Assembly: GCA_033060915.1 (NCBI GenBank)
Contig: CM065378.1
Location: 17,085,501-17,149,500, forward strand
From: Euryodendron excelsum
Taxonomy: Eukaryota; Streptophyta; Magnoliopsida; Ericales; Pentaphylacaceae
Direction of reading: 5' to 3'
DNA length: 64,000 bases
Within the stretch, counting starts at the first letter, position 1; every line of letters begins with the position of its first letter. The notes under the pieces were generated by a model. The model worked only from the letters and a program-made list of their open reading frames with translations. It did no database searches and had not been told where the DNA came from. Below, piece by piece: positions 34,270 to 49,079 of this stretch. Both the position numbers and the translations under genes were made by a program.

Positions 34270-36026
34270 TGTTGACCCAAGGGGTGATCTCCATAGCCGA
34301 TAGTTGATTTTGATGATAACAAAACCTAATCATTACAATCTAATGTGTTTAACTTAAGTGTGCAACTAGCATGATAAAAGCTGTTAAGAGTTATGGATAA
34401 TCATGAACTGTGGAGTACTATAGACAATCGTGCTAGCACCTCATAAGAGTGCCAACACCATAAAGGGCATATAAGCAGTTTGTGAGAAATTAAGTCAATT
34501 CTGTTAGTACCAGAGTCTCAATCAGATTGATGACACCTGTAGAAAAAGAAATAAGATTTGGATATGGAGATAGTTGACAACATCCATGACATATTCATTC
34601 ACAATGAAGACTTTCGATCCTCACGTCTATATATTCCAATAAAGAAGTATGCAGCTTGAACATGCCACCCCTATAAGCATTGTGAAGGAAGCTCAAATGA
34701 GAAGTATGGTAAGATTGATGACAATACAGAAGATTGGTAGCATGTGATAATCTGTCAAAGCCAGGGCGAGCAAGAGTGTTGACTTTAAATAGGTTGATGA
34801 ACCAAGGTTCACAAAATGTTAAAAATATCTAAGATGTTTGGAAAGCTATTAAGAAGATCGGTAGAGCCCAAACATGTTCACACTATCGAAGATTGATTAA
34901 CAAATGGGATAAATTAAGGTCTGTGAAAAGCAACAACAATTGCAGCAGAGAACCAGATTGCTGACACCAACCAAGATTACTAACAATCTTGATAAAAGGA
35001 AAATAACAGAAGAAACAAGGAGACAGATTGGCAGCACAAGTTAAAGAATGTTGATAACCATATGGAAGAACAAACGACAAAAGAGGCAGAGAAATAGAGT
35101 AGAAGCATAAAATGAAGTTCATTGACAATATCGTTAAAGAGCAACATCAAATGGAGTGGTTAGTCGAAATTGGTGACACCAAAAAAATGATCGCTGATAA
35201 TATCGGTAAACAAGCACATTGAAAGAAACCTGGAGTCAGATTGGCACCATTCATATAAGATTGCTGACAATCTCTGTAGGCAACGAGAATTCAGAAATTC
35301 GCTCCAACGGTGAGTTTTTTTAAATCTGTCTTAGCCGTTCGCGCATTTAATGCACCTCTAACAGGTCTAATGGCTATTTCTTGTGAGAGACTACAAATAT
35401 ATGAGTTCAAACTCATTTATAAGTAAGAGATAGGGATCTTAAAATGCAAAAATCCAAAAGCCCTGAATCTTCCTCATTACCCGAAAGAAATCAATGAGAT
35501 GTAACTTGCATTATCTTCACTTCTAAGAGTGACATTGATTAGATTGTAACCTCATTACTTCTGAAAAGGTTGTTGTTAACCTTGAGAGCTTGAGTTTAGC
35601 CTTCATAACACTCTTGTAAAATCGAGAGCATTGTTTGAAGCTTCTTGGTAGCAAGGATTTAGTGTAAATTCTTGGATGTAATAGTGAGCTGGGCACTTGA
35701 AGAAACTAGCAGCTATGTAAAAAGAAGATTACATAATGGAATACCCTTGAGATGATCAAGGAAGAGAGAACGTAGGCAATGATTAAGCCGAATCTCTGTA
35801 AATCTCTTGTTCTCTGCTTATTATTGATTGTGTGTGTGTGTGTGTGTGATAACTGCTGACTGATTGTGTATGTTACCTTTATTTATCAGCAATCTTAGAT
35901 TGTATGTGTATCACTTACTGTTTGTCATCATCTGTATCAGTATTGAATTTAATTTATGTAAAAAGCTCATAATATTTTAAAGGTCCCAATTCACCCCCCC
36001 CTCCCAGAACTATCTTTGATCCAACA
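34270..36026 (+). repeat. 5' LTR of copia element
   Basis: 1757 bp, TGTTGACCCAAGG to TTTGATCCAACA. It contains repeated GATTGCTGACAAT-type motifs (for example about 34970, 35180 and 35270), a (GT)9-like run at 35829-35848, and a C-rich tract before the 3' end. Small frames inside it (34883-35128) are not genes. Confidence 0.92.
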
Positions 36027-36028
36027 AT

Positions 36029-36040
36029 TGGTAGCAGAGA
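36029..36040 (+). other. Primer-binding site of copia element
   Basis: TGGTAGCAGAGA lies two bases after the 5' LTR. It matches the common initiator-methionine tRNA site TGGTATCAGAGC at 10 of 12 positions. Confidence 0.75.
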
Positions 36041-36179
36041 CTGGTGCTCACCTATAAAGGCTTTACATCCTTGAATAAGATTCATAGCCAACATTGCTGG
36101 AACATCCCTCGCAGAAGGTCAGTCCACAAACAGACCTCCCTTGTTTAATGGCATGAACTATAATTACTGAAAAAATAGA

Positions 36180-37020
36180 ATGAAAATTTACATTCAATCT
36201 GTGGATTATGAACTGTGGAGAATCATTATGAATGGACCTAGAATTCCCACTAAAAGAATTGAATCTGATGAAGTGGCCAAACCTGAAGATGAATGGGATG
36301 TTAATGACTTTAGAATTATGCAAATTAATGCAAAGGCTATGAATATATTGTATTGTGCACTTGATCCGATTGAATTTAATAAAATTTCAACCTGTGACAT
36401 TGCTAAAGAGATTTGGGACAAGTTAGAAGTTACTCATGAAGGAACAAATTAGGTAAAAGAATCTAAAATTAATCTTCTTGTGCACAACTATGAAATGTTT
36501 AAGATGAAATCTGAGGAATCAATTACCGAAATATTTACTAGATTTACTGACATTATAAATGGATTGAAATCCCTTGGAAAGATTTATTTTAATAGTGAAC
36601 AGGTAAGAAAGATACTCAGATTCCTGCCCAGGAGTTGGGAAGCTAAAGTGCAGCAATAGAGGAGGCTAAGAATCTGAATACCTTGCCTCTAGAAGAACTA
36701 CTGGGGTCCCTTATGGCCTATGAGCTAACTCAAAGGCAAAACACTCTAGATGATGATGAACAAAAGAAGAGAACAGTTGCCTTCAAATCTGCCTCGAATG
36801 AACCAAACAGTAATGAAGAAAAAAATGAGGATTTAGCTCTCATTACCAAAAAAGCTTAAGAGGTTCATGAGAAAGAAATGAAAGAAAGGCAAAAAGTTTG
36901 GAGCTAAAAGAGATTCATGCAAAGGAGACTCCACCATAATCTGTTTTGAGTGCAAGAAACCTGGACATATAAAGTCTGAATGTCCTCAACTCAAAAAGAG
37001 AAGAAAAAGAAGCAATGAGT
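36180..37020 (+). pseudogene. gag of copia element
   Basis: Capsid region of the UBN2/Retrotran_gag type: YELWRIIMNGPRIPTK, then AKAMNILYCALDPIEFNKIS and AKEIWDKLEVTHEGTN. It is stopped by TAG at 36450 where a Gln is expected. It continues as VKESKINLLVHNYEMFKM with later shifts. A CCHC zinc knuckle, CFECKKPGHIKSEC, is at 36942-36983. The true start lies between the PBS and 36180 and was not fixed. Confidence 0.85.
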
Positions 37021-37135
37021 TATAGTAATAGCAGTAACCCTGAGTGGCAATGAAGAGTCAAGCTCAGATGATGATTCTGACACAGAAGAGGTAGGAAACC
37101 TCTGTCTGATAGCCCAAGAAGAAAATGAAAATGAG

Positions 37136-40100
37136 GTCTGCTTAAGATCTCACCTGAAGAAAGAAGTATGGTATTTGGACAGTAACTGTTCAAGGCACAT
37201 GAAAGGAGATGAAAGTCATTTCTCTTCTCTTACACCCAAAGATGGAGGAATGGTAACCTTTGGTGATAATAGCAAGGGTAAGATTATTGGGATTGGCAAC
37301 ATTGGTAAGAAATCCTCAACCATAATAAAAAATATCATTTTGGTTAAGGGTCTTAAACACAACTTATTGAGTATTAGTCAGCTGTGTGATAAAGGCTTCA
37401 AGGTAATCTTTAAATATTCAAAATGTTATGTAGTGAATATTCTTGATGGCAATACTGCTCTGACAGGGATGAGACAAGGTAACAAATATGTATTTAATCT
37501 GAATGATCTGTCTGCATCTACACTAAAATGTCTATCTGCTGTAAATAAACATGATGCTTGGTTATGGCATAGAAGGTTAGGACACACAAGTATGAACACA
37601 ATCTCTAAAGCTGCAAAACATGACATAGTGGTTGGTCTACCTAAAATAAAGTTTGAAAAAAATAAATTGTATGATGCTTGTCAAAAGGGTAAACAGATCA
37701 GAGAATCTTTCAAATCAAAAACAGAAATTTTAACCACAAGACCTCTTCAATTGTTACATATGGACTTATTTAGACCCACCAGGACACTTAGTCTTGGAGG
37801 AAAACAATATGCTTTTGTGATTGTGGATGATTATTCTAGCTATACTTGGACTTACTTTCTTGTTCACAAAGATGAAACTATATTTATGTTTGTAAAATTT
37901 TGCAAAAGAGTTCAAAATAAAAAAGGTTTTGCCATATCTGCTATTAGAACAGACCATGAAGGAGAATTTGATTGCTTCCCATTCAAAATTTTTGTGATAA
38001 AAATGATTTTGAACATAATTTCTCTGCTCCTAGAACTTCTCAGCAAAATGGTGTTGCTGAAAGGAAAAACCAGAATTTAGAAGAAATGGCTAGAACCATG
38101 CTTTGTGATAATGCATTACCTAAATATTTTTAGGCTGAGGCAGTGAACACTGCTTGCTATGTTTCAAACAGAATTCTTGTTAGAAGACACTTGAAAAAGA
38201 CACCCTATGAGCTTTGGAAAGGAAGGAAGCCAAATATTTTTTAGTTTCATGTTTTTTGTTGCAAATGTTTTGTTCTAAATAATAACAAAGCTAATCTAGG
38301 AAAATTTGATGCAAAGTCTGATGAATGAATTTTTCTTGGTTACTTTATGCATAGTAAAGCTTTCAGAGTGTTCAATAAAGGAACCTTAGTAGTTAAAGAA
38401 TCCATTCATTTTACATTTGATGAAACTAACTCTCCTGCAAACAAAAATAATGAAGCAGATGAACCAGTTCCAAGTGCTAGCAATATAAATGAAGTGTCAA
38501 CGCTTGGAGTAACTCTACCAGGAAAAATCAGAGAAGCAGAGTTTGAAGAAAAAAAACCAAAACCAACCATATCTTAGCAACAAATATAAGTAAATGAGGG
38601 ATTGCAAAGAAAATGAAAATTTGTACAGAATCACCCTCAAGATCAAATTCTTGGTGATTCATCAAAAGGAATAAGAACTAGATCCTCCATCAGAAATCTA
38701 TGTGCACACTCTGCCTTTGTGTCACAAATAGAGCCAAATATCTTTCAAGAAGCTGAAAGAGATGAATACTGGATTAATGTTATGCAATAAGAACTAAATC
38801 AGTTCAAAAGAAGCAAAGTACGGAACCTGGTGCCTAGACCTGAAGGATATCTAATTGTAGGCACCAAATGGGTTTTCAGAAATAAGATGGATGAAGTTGG
38901 GACTGTCATCATAAATAAAGCAAGGTTAGTTACTCAAGATTACAGTCAAGAGGAAGGTATTGACTATGATGAAACCTTTGCTAGATTAGAAGCAATTAGA
39001 ATGCTACTTGCATTTGCAAGCTTTAAAACTTCAAGCTGTAACAAATGGATGTCAAAAGTGCTTTTCTAAATAGTGTTATAAGTGAAGAAGTATATGTTAA
39101 GCAACCACCAGGTTTTGAAAATAATAAATTTCCTGATCATGTTTTCAAATTGTCCAAAGCATTGTATGGTTAAAAGCAAGCACCTAGAGCTTGGTATGAA
39201 AGATTAAGTAGTTTTCTGTTGAAAACTGGTTTCACAAGAGGCAAAGTTGACACCACTCTTTATCAAAAACAAAAATTCTGATATGCTTATTATACAAATA
39301 TATGTAGATGATATTATCTTTGGATCCACTAATGAAAATTTGTGCAAGAAGTTTGCTAAAAGCATGCAGGGAAAATTTAAAATGAGTATGATGCGAGAAC
39401 TAACATTTTTTTTTGGACTTCAAATTAAGCAATCAAGAGAGGAAATCTTCATAAATCAGTCCAAATATATCAAGGATCTGCTCAAAAGATTTAATTCTGA
39501 GGATCTGAAACAGATTAGTACACCAATGAATGTGTCAACCAAAATAGAGGCAGATGATGCAGGTAAGTCTGTTGATACAAAACTGTTTAGAAGTATGATA
39601 GGATCTTTGTTATACTTAACTACAAGTAGGGCTGATATCATATTTAGTGTGTGTATGTGTGCTAGATTTGAAGCTAATCCCAAATAGTCACATCTCACTG
39701 CTGTAAAAAGGATTTTTAGATACTTAAAACAGACCTATAATCTTGGTATATGGTATCCATGTGGTACATCATTTGAACTTGTTAGATATACTAATGTTTA
39801 TTATGCTGGAAGTAAAACTGATCGAAAGAGCACCAGTGGTGCATGTCAATTTCTTGAAAACATGATTGTGCCCTGGTCTAGTAAGAAATAGAATTCAATG
39901 GCCCTCTCAACTGCAGAGGTTGAGTACATAGCTATTGGTAGCTGCTATGCTTAGGTTCTATGGATTAAACACCAACTTGAAGACTATAGACTTACTTATG
40001 ACCATATTCCTATCAGGTGTGACAACACCAGCGCAATAAATCTGACTAAGAACCCTATTCAACACTCCAGAACCAAACACATTGAGATTAGGCACCATTT

Positions 40101-40245
40101 TATTAGAGATCATACATAAAAAGGTGATGTCAATATGGAGTTTGTCAGCACTGATCATCAGTTGGCTGATATTTTCACCAAACCTTTGAATGAAGTTAGA
40201 TTTTGCATGATTCAAAGAAAACTTGGTATGTGTAATCCTGTTTGA
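37136..40245 (+). pseudogene. pol of copia element (protease, integrase, RT, RNase H)
   Basis: Protease active site reads YLDSNCSRHMKGD, where Gly of the usual DSG is Asn. Integrase zinc finger follows (WLWHRRLGHTSMNTI, then LYDACQKGKQ, with the first Cys of the CxxC pair replaced by Tyr). Then the core: DLFRPTRTLSLGG, VIVDDYSSYTW and RTDHEGEF. RT starts near 38760 (GTKWVFRNKMDEVG, then ARLVTQDYSQEEGIDYDETFA) and has YVDDIIFGSTNE (39300-39335). RNase H has DRKSTSGACQFLEN, MALSTAEVEYIA, CDNTSAINLTKNP and HIEIRHHF, ending with QLADIFTKPL and a TGA at 40243. Stops and shifts interrupt at about 38030, 38130, 38245, 38328, 38787, 39063, 39171, 39687, 39888 and 39952; several are CAG- or CAA-derived. 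Confidence 0.9.
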
Positions 40246-40425
40246 TAAATGTTGTGTGCTATAATGTATTTCTCTTATACAGATTTCAGTCATAATACGA
40301 ATCATCTTATCTTAAGTGATGTTTGAGGATGTATAAGTGTTGTAAATATTGACTGGTGCCAGTGTTCACTGAATTCTTGTTGAAAATTTCATATGATCAC
40401 TACACATTGGTAACACCTGTCTAAA

Positions 40426-42200
40426 GTGTCAGCACTTCTGCAAATGGTATCAGTCTTCCCTATTTTAAAAATAACTGTTCCCTCCACTTCTCAAATCCTC
40501 AAAACCACTTTCCCATACCTTTATCTAAACCTCAATCCAACCGAAATTCCTCAAGAAGCATCTACAGCAGCAAAAATCAAAATAATGGCGGTGATTTCTC
40601 AGGATCCAAGCGCTGAACAAACAATAACTGCTCCTCTCGCTACTGATCAAGGAACAAAAAGGAAAATCAGAAAAGAAAAAGGAGAATCGAGCACAATGGG
40701 AGAAGTATTGAAGAAACAAAGAAGGGATGAGAAAGGAAAGGATGTGGCAGAAGAAGTACCAGACCCTGATGTTCTGGAAAATGATCCCTATTTCAATTGG
40801 GGTTCACTAAAAGAAAGGTACGAAACTTCTTTCTGTACCAGAAAAGTCATAAAAGGTAGATTTGTTGATTTTAACTTCTTTGAGGGGATAAGGATTAATT
40901 TTAAAGAAAAGTTTTCCTATTTGGGTTGGTTAGAAATAGCCAGTCTCAAAGAAAAAGTATATCTAGAACTGGTGAGGCATTTCTATGCTAATCTTAAGCC
41001 ATCCACGAGGAACCCCAATAGATTGACCAGCATTGTGAAAGGAGTAATGATTAAACTCAATGGAAATGTTTTGAAGACTATTTTCGGTCACTTAGAGTAA
41101 GCAGTGAGAATCGACCTAAGAATCTAAAAGAGGTATTTTTATTGATTTTGGGGAAAGAGGTATAAAGCAAAAAAAGAAGAACCATAACCTCTGATGAGCT
41201 CTCTCTAAAACTCAAATTAGTTCATCATTTCCTTAATCATTGTCTAGCTCCAAAGAGTGATAGATTTGATTATATTTCTGAAACAGAGTTGCTTCTACTA
41301 TGGTGTTATGCTAGTGAGGACAAGAAACCTCACATGACCATCATTCTCTTCAACAAAATGCTAGCAGCCTCAACTCATAAAACCAGTGGCCTACCATATG
41401 GTATGGCTCTTACTAAAATCTTCAAACATTTTGGAGTTGAGCTTGTTGGAGAAAATGGAGAAGCAATAAAGGAAAGACAAGATGAGATAAATGAGGCAAC
41501 CTTGAAGAGTATAAGATATGAGAAAAATATTGAGACAAATCAATGGGTTGGGAAGAAGGATGGTCCTTCCACTACTGCCTCAACCTCAAATGTAGAACCA
41601 GAGGAACCTGAAAGCGCTAATTTTGAAACCAAAATTGTTGAACTACTGCATCAGTTTGATTCCGAACTTGAAAATTGCCTGACTATGGTTGAGAACTTGG
41701 GGACAAAGGTGGACCAACTATCCAAAGAGGTGAAAAACATCAAGTTAGAGATCAAAGAGGCTATTCTGAAAGCCATGAAAGAAGGAAATTCCCCTGCTTC
41801 TAATAAGGCAGTCAGCAAGTCTAAAGAAAAGGAGTCTGAAAAAGAGGTTTCTGGAACAAACGATTCTAAAGAAACAACTTATGCAGAAAAAGACCTCAGT
41901 GAGGAAGAACTAGAAAGAGGAAATGAAAAGACAACTACAGACCCAGAAACAGAACCAGAGGTGGAGAACGAGTTCGAAAAAGCAGTTGTTAAGCAGCTTG
42001 TAGAGAATAAGACAGACAAGCAAGTGCCAACAACTAAGCCTTCTGAAGCCACAAACAAAGGAAAAGCTCTTGCTGTAAATGTTGACCCATTTGCACCTTA
42101 TCCCTATTTTTCTCTTTCTTCCAAACTCAGATACAAACAAAGAGCCCAAAAGAAAATAGCCTTCCCTCCTATCACCAAAGCTTATGGCCTTAGAGACTAA
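40426..42200 (+). pseudogene. Env-like / 'putative plant transposon protein' frame of Sirevirus element
   Basis: An extra frame between pol and the PPT. The first part (40426-41100) has a basic KRKIRKEKGE segment, then YFNWGSLKERYETSF, KGRFVDFNFFEGIRI and a FSYLGWLEIASLKEKVY block typical of the plant transposon protein domain in Sirevirus env-like ORFs. A frameshift at about 41097 and a TAA at 41163 separate it from the second part, which reads through to 42200: YISETELLLLWCYASE, then a coiled coil (LENCLTMVENLGTKVDQLSK) and a Glu/Lys-rich tail. No signal peptide or transmembrane segment is evident in the readable parts. The 'envelope' label is therefore positional only. Confidence 0.7.
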
Positions 42201-42755
42201 CCTAGAAAAGTTGTCTCTAATACCCCTGATAACCCTTTTATTGTGTGGCTCTACATTGCATTTTAGTTTTTATGTTGAATAGCTAAAACTCTTAGTTGAC
42301 TATTTTTGTTTTATCTATGTTTTGTTCTGGATATTGCTTGAAATGGACCAGTCTGTAAGAATAATTTCTTCCTGGTTCAATGCACTTTCTATATTTTTAT
42401 CCCTACTGCTTGAGTGATTCTTGAAGGCTTATTTGATATTTGACTGTTCAATACTTGATTTACTATTGTTTGACTGCTTACTGCAGACTTTTTCACCATT
42501 TGCTTATTTGATGCTTAGATGATTGGTTCCCTTTAAATAATTTCAATTCTATTTAATCATTTTTTGCTATTGTACCTGTCAAAATATCTTCTTCCATTCT
42601 TTTTTATTATTTGAAAAAAAGGAGGAGAATTGTACTGATTTGACTTGTTAAATCAGTGTGATTGTTGAATAGAGAAAAATTCTCTATTAAGGGGGAGGAT
42701 AATGTCTCTTTGTTATCATATTTCACGTATCTTTAAATAAGGTTTTGTCATCGTC
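42201..42755 (+). other. 3' non-coding region of copia element
   Basis: T-rich stretch between the env-like frame and the PPT. It contains GGGGGAGGAT at 42690-42700, resembling an additional Sirevirus purine tract. No gene seen. Confidence 0.5.
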
Positions 42756-42768
42756 AAAAAGGGAAAGA
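42756..42768 (+). other. Polypurine tract of copia element
   Basis: AAAAAGGGAAAGA lies one base upstream of the 3' LTR, the expected position for plus-strand priming. Confidence 0.8.
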
Positions 42769-42769
42769 T

Positions 42770-44542
42770 TGTTGACCCCAGGGGTAATCTCCACAGCCGA
42801 TAGTTGATTTTGATGATAACAAAACCTAGTTATTATAATCTAATGTGTTTAACTTAAGTGTGCAGCTAGCATGATAAAAGCTGTTAGGAGTTATGGATAA
42901 TCATGAATTGTGGAGTACCATAGACGATCTTGTTAGCACCTCATAAGAGTGCCAACACCATAAAGGGCATATGAGCAGTTTATAAGAGATTAAGCCAATT
43001 CTGTTAGTACCAGAGTCTCAATCAGATTGATGACACTTGCAGAGGAAGAAATAAGATTTGGATATGGAGATGGTTGACAACATCCATGACCCATTCATTC
43101 ACAATAAAGACCTTCGATCCTCACGTCTATATATTCCACTAAAGAAGTATGCAACTTGAACATGCCATCCCTGTAAGCATTGTGAAGGAAGCCCAAACGA
43201 GAAGTATAGTAAGATTGATGATAATACAGAAGATCGGTAACACCTGATTATCTGTCAAAGGTAGTGCGAGCAAGAGTGTTGACTTCTAATGGGTTGATGA
43301 ACCAAGGTCCACAAAATGTTAAAAATATCCAAGATATTTGGAAAGCTATTAAGAAGATCGGCAGAGCCCAAACATGTTCACACCATCGAAGATTGATTGA
43401 CAAATGGGATAGATTAAGGTCTGTGAAGAGCAACAATAACTGCAGCAGAGAACCAGATTGCTGACACCAACCAAGATTACTAACAATCTTGATAAAAGGA
43501 AAATAACAGAAGAAACAAAGAGACAGATTGGCAGCACAAGTTAAAGAATGTTGATAACCATATGGAAGAACAAATAACAAAAGAGGCAGAGAAATAGAGT
43601 AGAAGCAAGAAGTGAAGTTTATTGACTATATCGTTGAAAAGCAACGTCAAATGGAGTGGCTAGTCGAAATTGGTGACACCAGAAAAACGATTGCTGACAA
43701 TATCGGTAAACAAGCACATTGAAAGAAACTGGAAATTAGATTGGCAGCACCAGTAGAAGATTGCTGACAATCTCGGTAGGCAACGAGAATTCAGAAATTT
43801 GCTCCAACGGTCAGTTTTTTTAAATTTGTCTTAGCCATTCGCGCATTTAATGCATTTCCAACGGGTCTAATGGCTATTTCTTGTGAAAGATTATAAATAT
43901 ATGAGTTCGAACTCATTTATGGGCAAGAGACAAGGATCTTAAAGTGAAAAAATCCAAAAGCCCTAAATCTTCCTCCATACTCTACAACTGTCATTACCCG
44001 AGAAGAATCATTGAGCTATAACTTACATTATCTTTACTTCTAAGAGTGACACTGATTAGATTGTAGCCTCTTTACTTCTGAAAAAGTTGTTAACCTTGGG
44101 AGCTTGAATGTAGCCTTGATAACACTTTTGTAAAATTGAGAGCTTGATTTGAAACTTCTCGGTAGTAAGAATTTAGTGTAAATCCTTGGATGTAATAGTA
44201 AGCTGAACACTTGAAGAAACTAGTAGCTGTGTAAAGAGAAAATTACATAGTGGAACACCCTCGAGAGGATCGAGGAAGAGAGAACGTAGGCAAGGATTAA
44301 GCCGAACCTTTATAAATTTCTTGTTTTCTGCTTATTACTGATTGTGTGTGTATATGATAACTGTTGAATGATTGTGCATGTTACATTTATTTGTCAGCAA
44401 TCTTAGATTGTATTTGCATCACTTATTATTTGTCATCATCCGTATCAGTATTGAATTTGATTTATGTAAAAAATTTGTATTATTTTAAAGGTCCCAATTC
44501 AACCCCCCCCCCCCCCCCCGTGGGACTATCTTTGACCCAACA
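42770..44542 (+). repeat. 3' LTR of copia element
   Basis: 1773 bp, TGTTGACCCCAGG to TTTGACCCAACA, aligning with 34270-36026 over its length. Near its 3' end is an uninterrupted run of 17 C (44503-44519), where the other LTR has a shorter interrupted C tract. Confidence 0.92.
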
Positions 44543-44547
44543 AGCAG

Positions 44548-46659
<2,112 letters not shown>

Positions 46660-46846
46660 TAAAATTCATACCCTTTCCCGGCAGTTTTTTTAAAGTGTCG
46701 GTATTTGTCATGCAAGATACACCTTGACTGATCTATTTACATATGAAATGGCATTTTTGTAAAAAAATGCTGGTGTAAATAGACATATAAGGGTATTTTT
46801 AGAAAACGCCAGAAATAGAGTGTCGCCTTAACCTTTCTTTATAGTG

Positions 46847-47404
46847 GTGAAATTCAAGCCATTTGATCTATCTACAACTAGTCCTTATTTTCACTGAATC
46901 ACATTCCACAATTGGTAAATGCAAGCAAGACATTTGGAGTGAGTGATCGCTGGTTGAAAAGATATATAAAAGGATTTTGGAGTTTGGATTAGAAATTCAT
47001 AATATTGTTTGGTAAAAAGAACCTTTTTAATGTAGGTGTGTTTCTAAGGTTAATTTGTATGAAAAAATTTGACAGCTAGCCCCGAAATTTAGCTAGTTGG
47101 ATTGGTTTGAATGTTGTCAAATAACAAGTGTTGAATTGCAACAAGAATTGTGAAGCTAGCCCAAAGAACTTTCTCATCTACTATTTATAAAGCATACATA
47201 CATCTCCTTATATTTTATTATAAATATATTTAGATTAAGAAAAGCAGATGTATTACCGTGGGTGTAAAGATGAATGGACCGGGGAGGGGTGGAGAACGGG
47301 ATCTCCATCCTCGCCTCCACCTGAAAAATTCGCCTATCCTAGCTTGAATGGAGGCGAAGACCTTCATCCTTGCTTCTACAGGTACAAGACTGCCTCCACC
47401 CTCG
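46847..47404. other. Spacer between CACTA end and chromovirus
   Basis: AT-rich, then a G/C-rich patch at 47275-47400 with GGGGAGGGGTGGAG and CCTCGCCTCCACC. This resembles the GC-rich ends of some plant hAT-like MITEs, but no paired end was found. The bases CCTCG before 47405 would be the chromovirus target duplication; its partner is beyond the window. Confidence 0.45.
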
Positions 47405-49079
47405 TGTAACACCTTAAAATTTTCTTGACTGCATTACATCCCTATTAAGAAGGTCAGAGTTTTTCCCGTTTTTGTTTTCGATAGATAAGAAGAGTGATCA
47501 TTACCATTAATTTCCCACTAAAACAAAACCATCCTGACTATTTCTTCCTTGGACCAAGGAATCGAACGTCGAACCACTAGACACACCGATCTAAACCTTT
47601 ACCTATGAACTAACCTATACTTGAACCGGTTCAAAATCTATCCAAAACAGCCCACTATAAGCAAGCACTGGTTTAACCAGTTACACACATATGCTTAGCC
47701 GATTCACCCTCTTATTGAAGACAACTCACCACAATTTTTAAAAAACCTACATGAACCATCCCAAATCCTTGTAACCATGGTTATTGAACCAACCCAAAGC
47801 CTTGTAACCATGCATTATCAAACCATGAATAAACCAGTTCAATTACAGACCTAGGCTCTACTAACTCTTGATATGACCAAAACCATGCAAAGGTGGATGG
47901 CACCATTCATATGCAAACTTACATATAACACAGATATCAATCCATATAATAAAATATATCAATCCATGATATAACAGATATATCAAAACTTATACGCCGA
48001 CTTAGTCACAATGTAATGAATTGTGCCATAAACCGATGCACCTTGCACTTCATGCACCATGACATCTGGCCTTGCACACACTTCATTAATCGTTGGAAGA
48101 CTCCTGTTTGTTGTAGACAGTTCGAGCGACATAAAGAATTAGCTAAAAAAATATAAAACAAACACACATTGAGAGAGGAAAGAAGGAAGAAGTGTGAACT
48201 TTAGGACGAGCTTCCCAGAGACATTCTAAGGTGAGAAATCACGCCCCTCCACCTCCCTCATAACAAACCCAGTCGAATAGAGGAGTAACCATGGTTGAAA
48301 ACCCAGGAAATTAAAAAGAGAGAGAGAGAGAGAGTTTATTCTCAGTGCTTTTGGTCGTGACAAGAAAGATAGGGGCTGGGGGGCTGTTGCAGCGGCCGTG
48401 GAGTTTCTCAAGGACACCTATAGGTGTCCCAGAGAGACCCAAAGCCTCTGTACATGCTTTGTCAAGCTCTTGGAAGAGTATTTCACCAAAAAATTTACCC
48501 AGAAGTGTGGCTCCGGCCACCAGCCACTGTTGCCGACCGCACTACTTGGGGTCTGTCGCTCCCAGATTTTTCGCACTCGAGGAATACTCACCCAAGCGGG
48601 AAAAATGTTGTACTCTCTCGTTAGAACTCACCCTCCTAAAAGAATGAGTGCGACTAGGTTTGAATTGAAAAATTAGTTTGAATAAAGGGCTTTTAGAAAA
48701 AGATTTGGAGTCACCACCTAACTTGATTAAGATGAGTTAGGTCACCTAAAAACTAAGAATAATCCAAAGACTACACTTAAGGTTTTGGAAAACGATTTGA
48801 AAATGTCTCCTCGAGATAGGGTTTTTAAGAAAACAAGTTGTTTGGCAACCTTTGGAAAACATTTAGCCCTTTTTAGAAAAATAACTCCTTTTTGGTCTTT
48901 GAAATCAGTGATCTAGGTTCGGAGGTTGGTTACGTATAGGGAAGACGCACTAAGCCATCACCTTACCCCGCCCTTTCGGTACCTATATGTCAATTTACCC
49001 CAGATTCACCTATGAGAGTCTTTAACTAACTATAGTTCAATCCTATCCATTTTGAAAAAGAATGCTTGAAAACTAACAT

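Larger units (their letters stand above)
34270..44542 (+). mobile_element. Ty1/copia Sirevirus-like LTR retrotransposon, full length, decayed
   Basis: A 10.27-kb element flanked by the 5-bp duplication AGCAG (34265-34269 and 44543-44547). LTRs are 34270-36026 and 42770-44542, TGTTGA...CCAACA. Internal order is PBS, gag, protease-integrase-RT-RNase H, an env-like frame, then PPT. Integrase before RT defines copia. Long LTRs plus an extra frame downstream of pol match Sireviruses (SIRE1/Maximus). The LTRs differ at roughly 20 of their first 240 positions by eye. Many in-frame stops show it is dead. Confidence 0.92.

Noticed and set aside
34883..35128. Minus-strand frame in the copia LTR, with a counterpart at 43248-43580
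   Set aside because: Present in both LTRs, with no domain; a by-product of LTR sequence.
48226..48520. Minus-strand frames in the chromovirus 5' LTR
   Set aside because: The same frame occurs in the 3' LTR at 63690-63977; it is LTR sequence rather than a gene.
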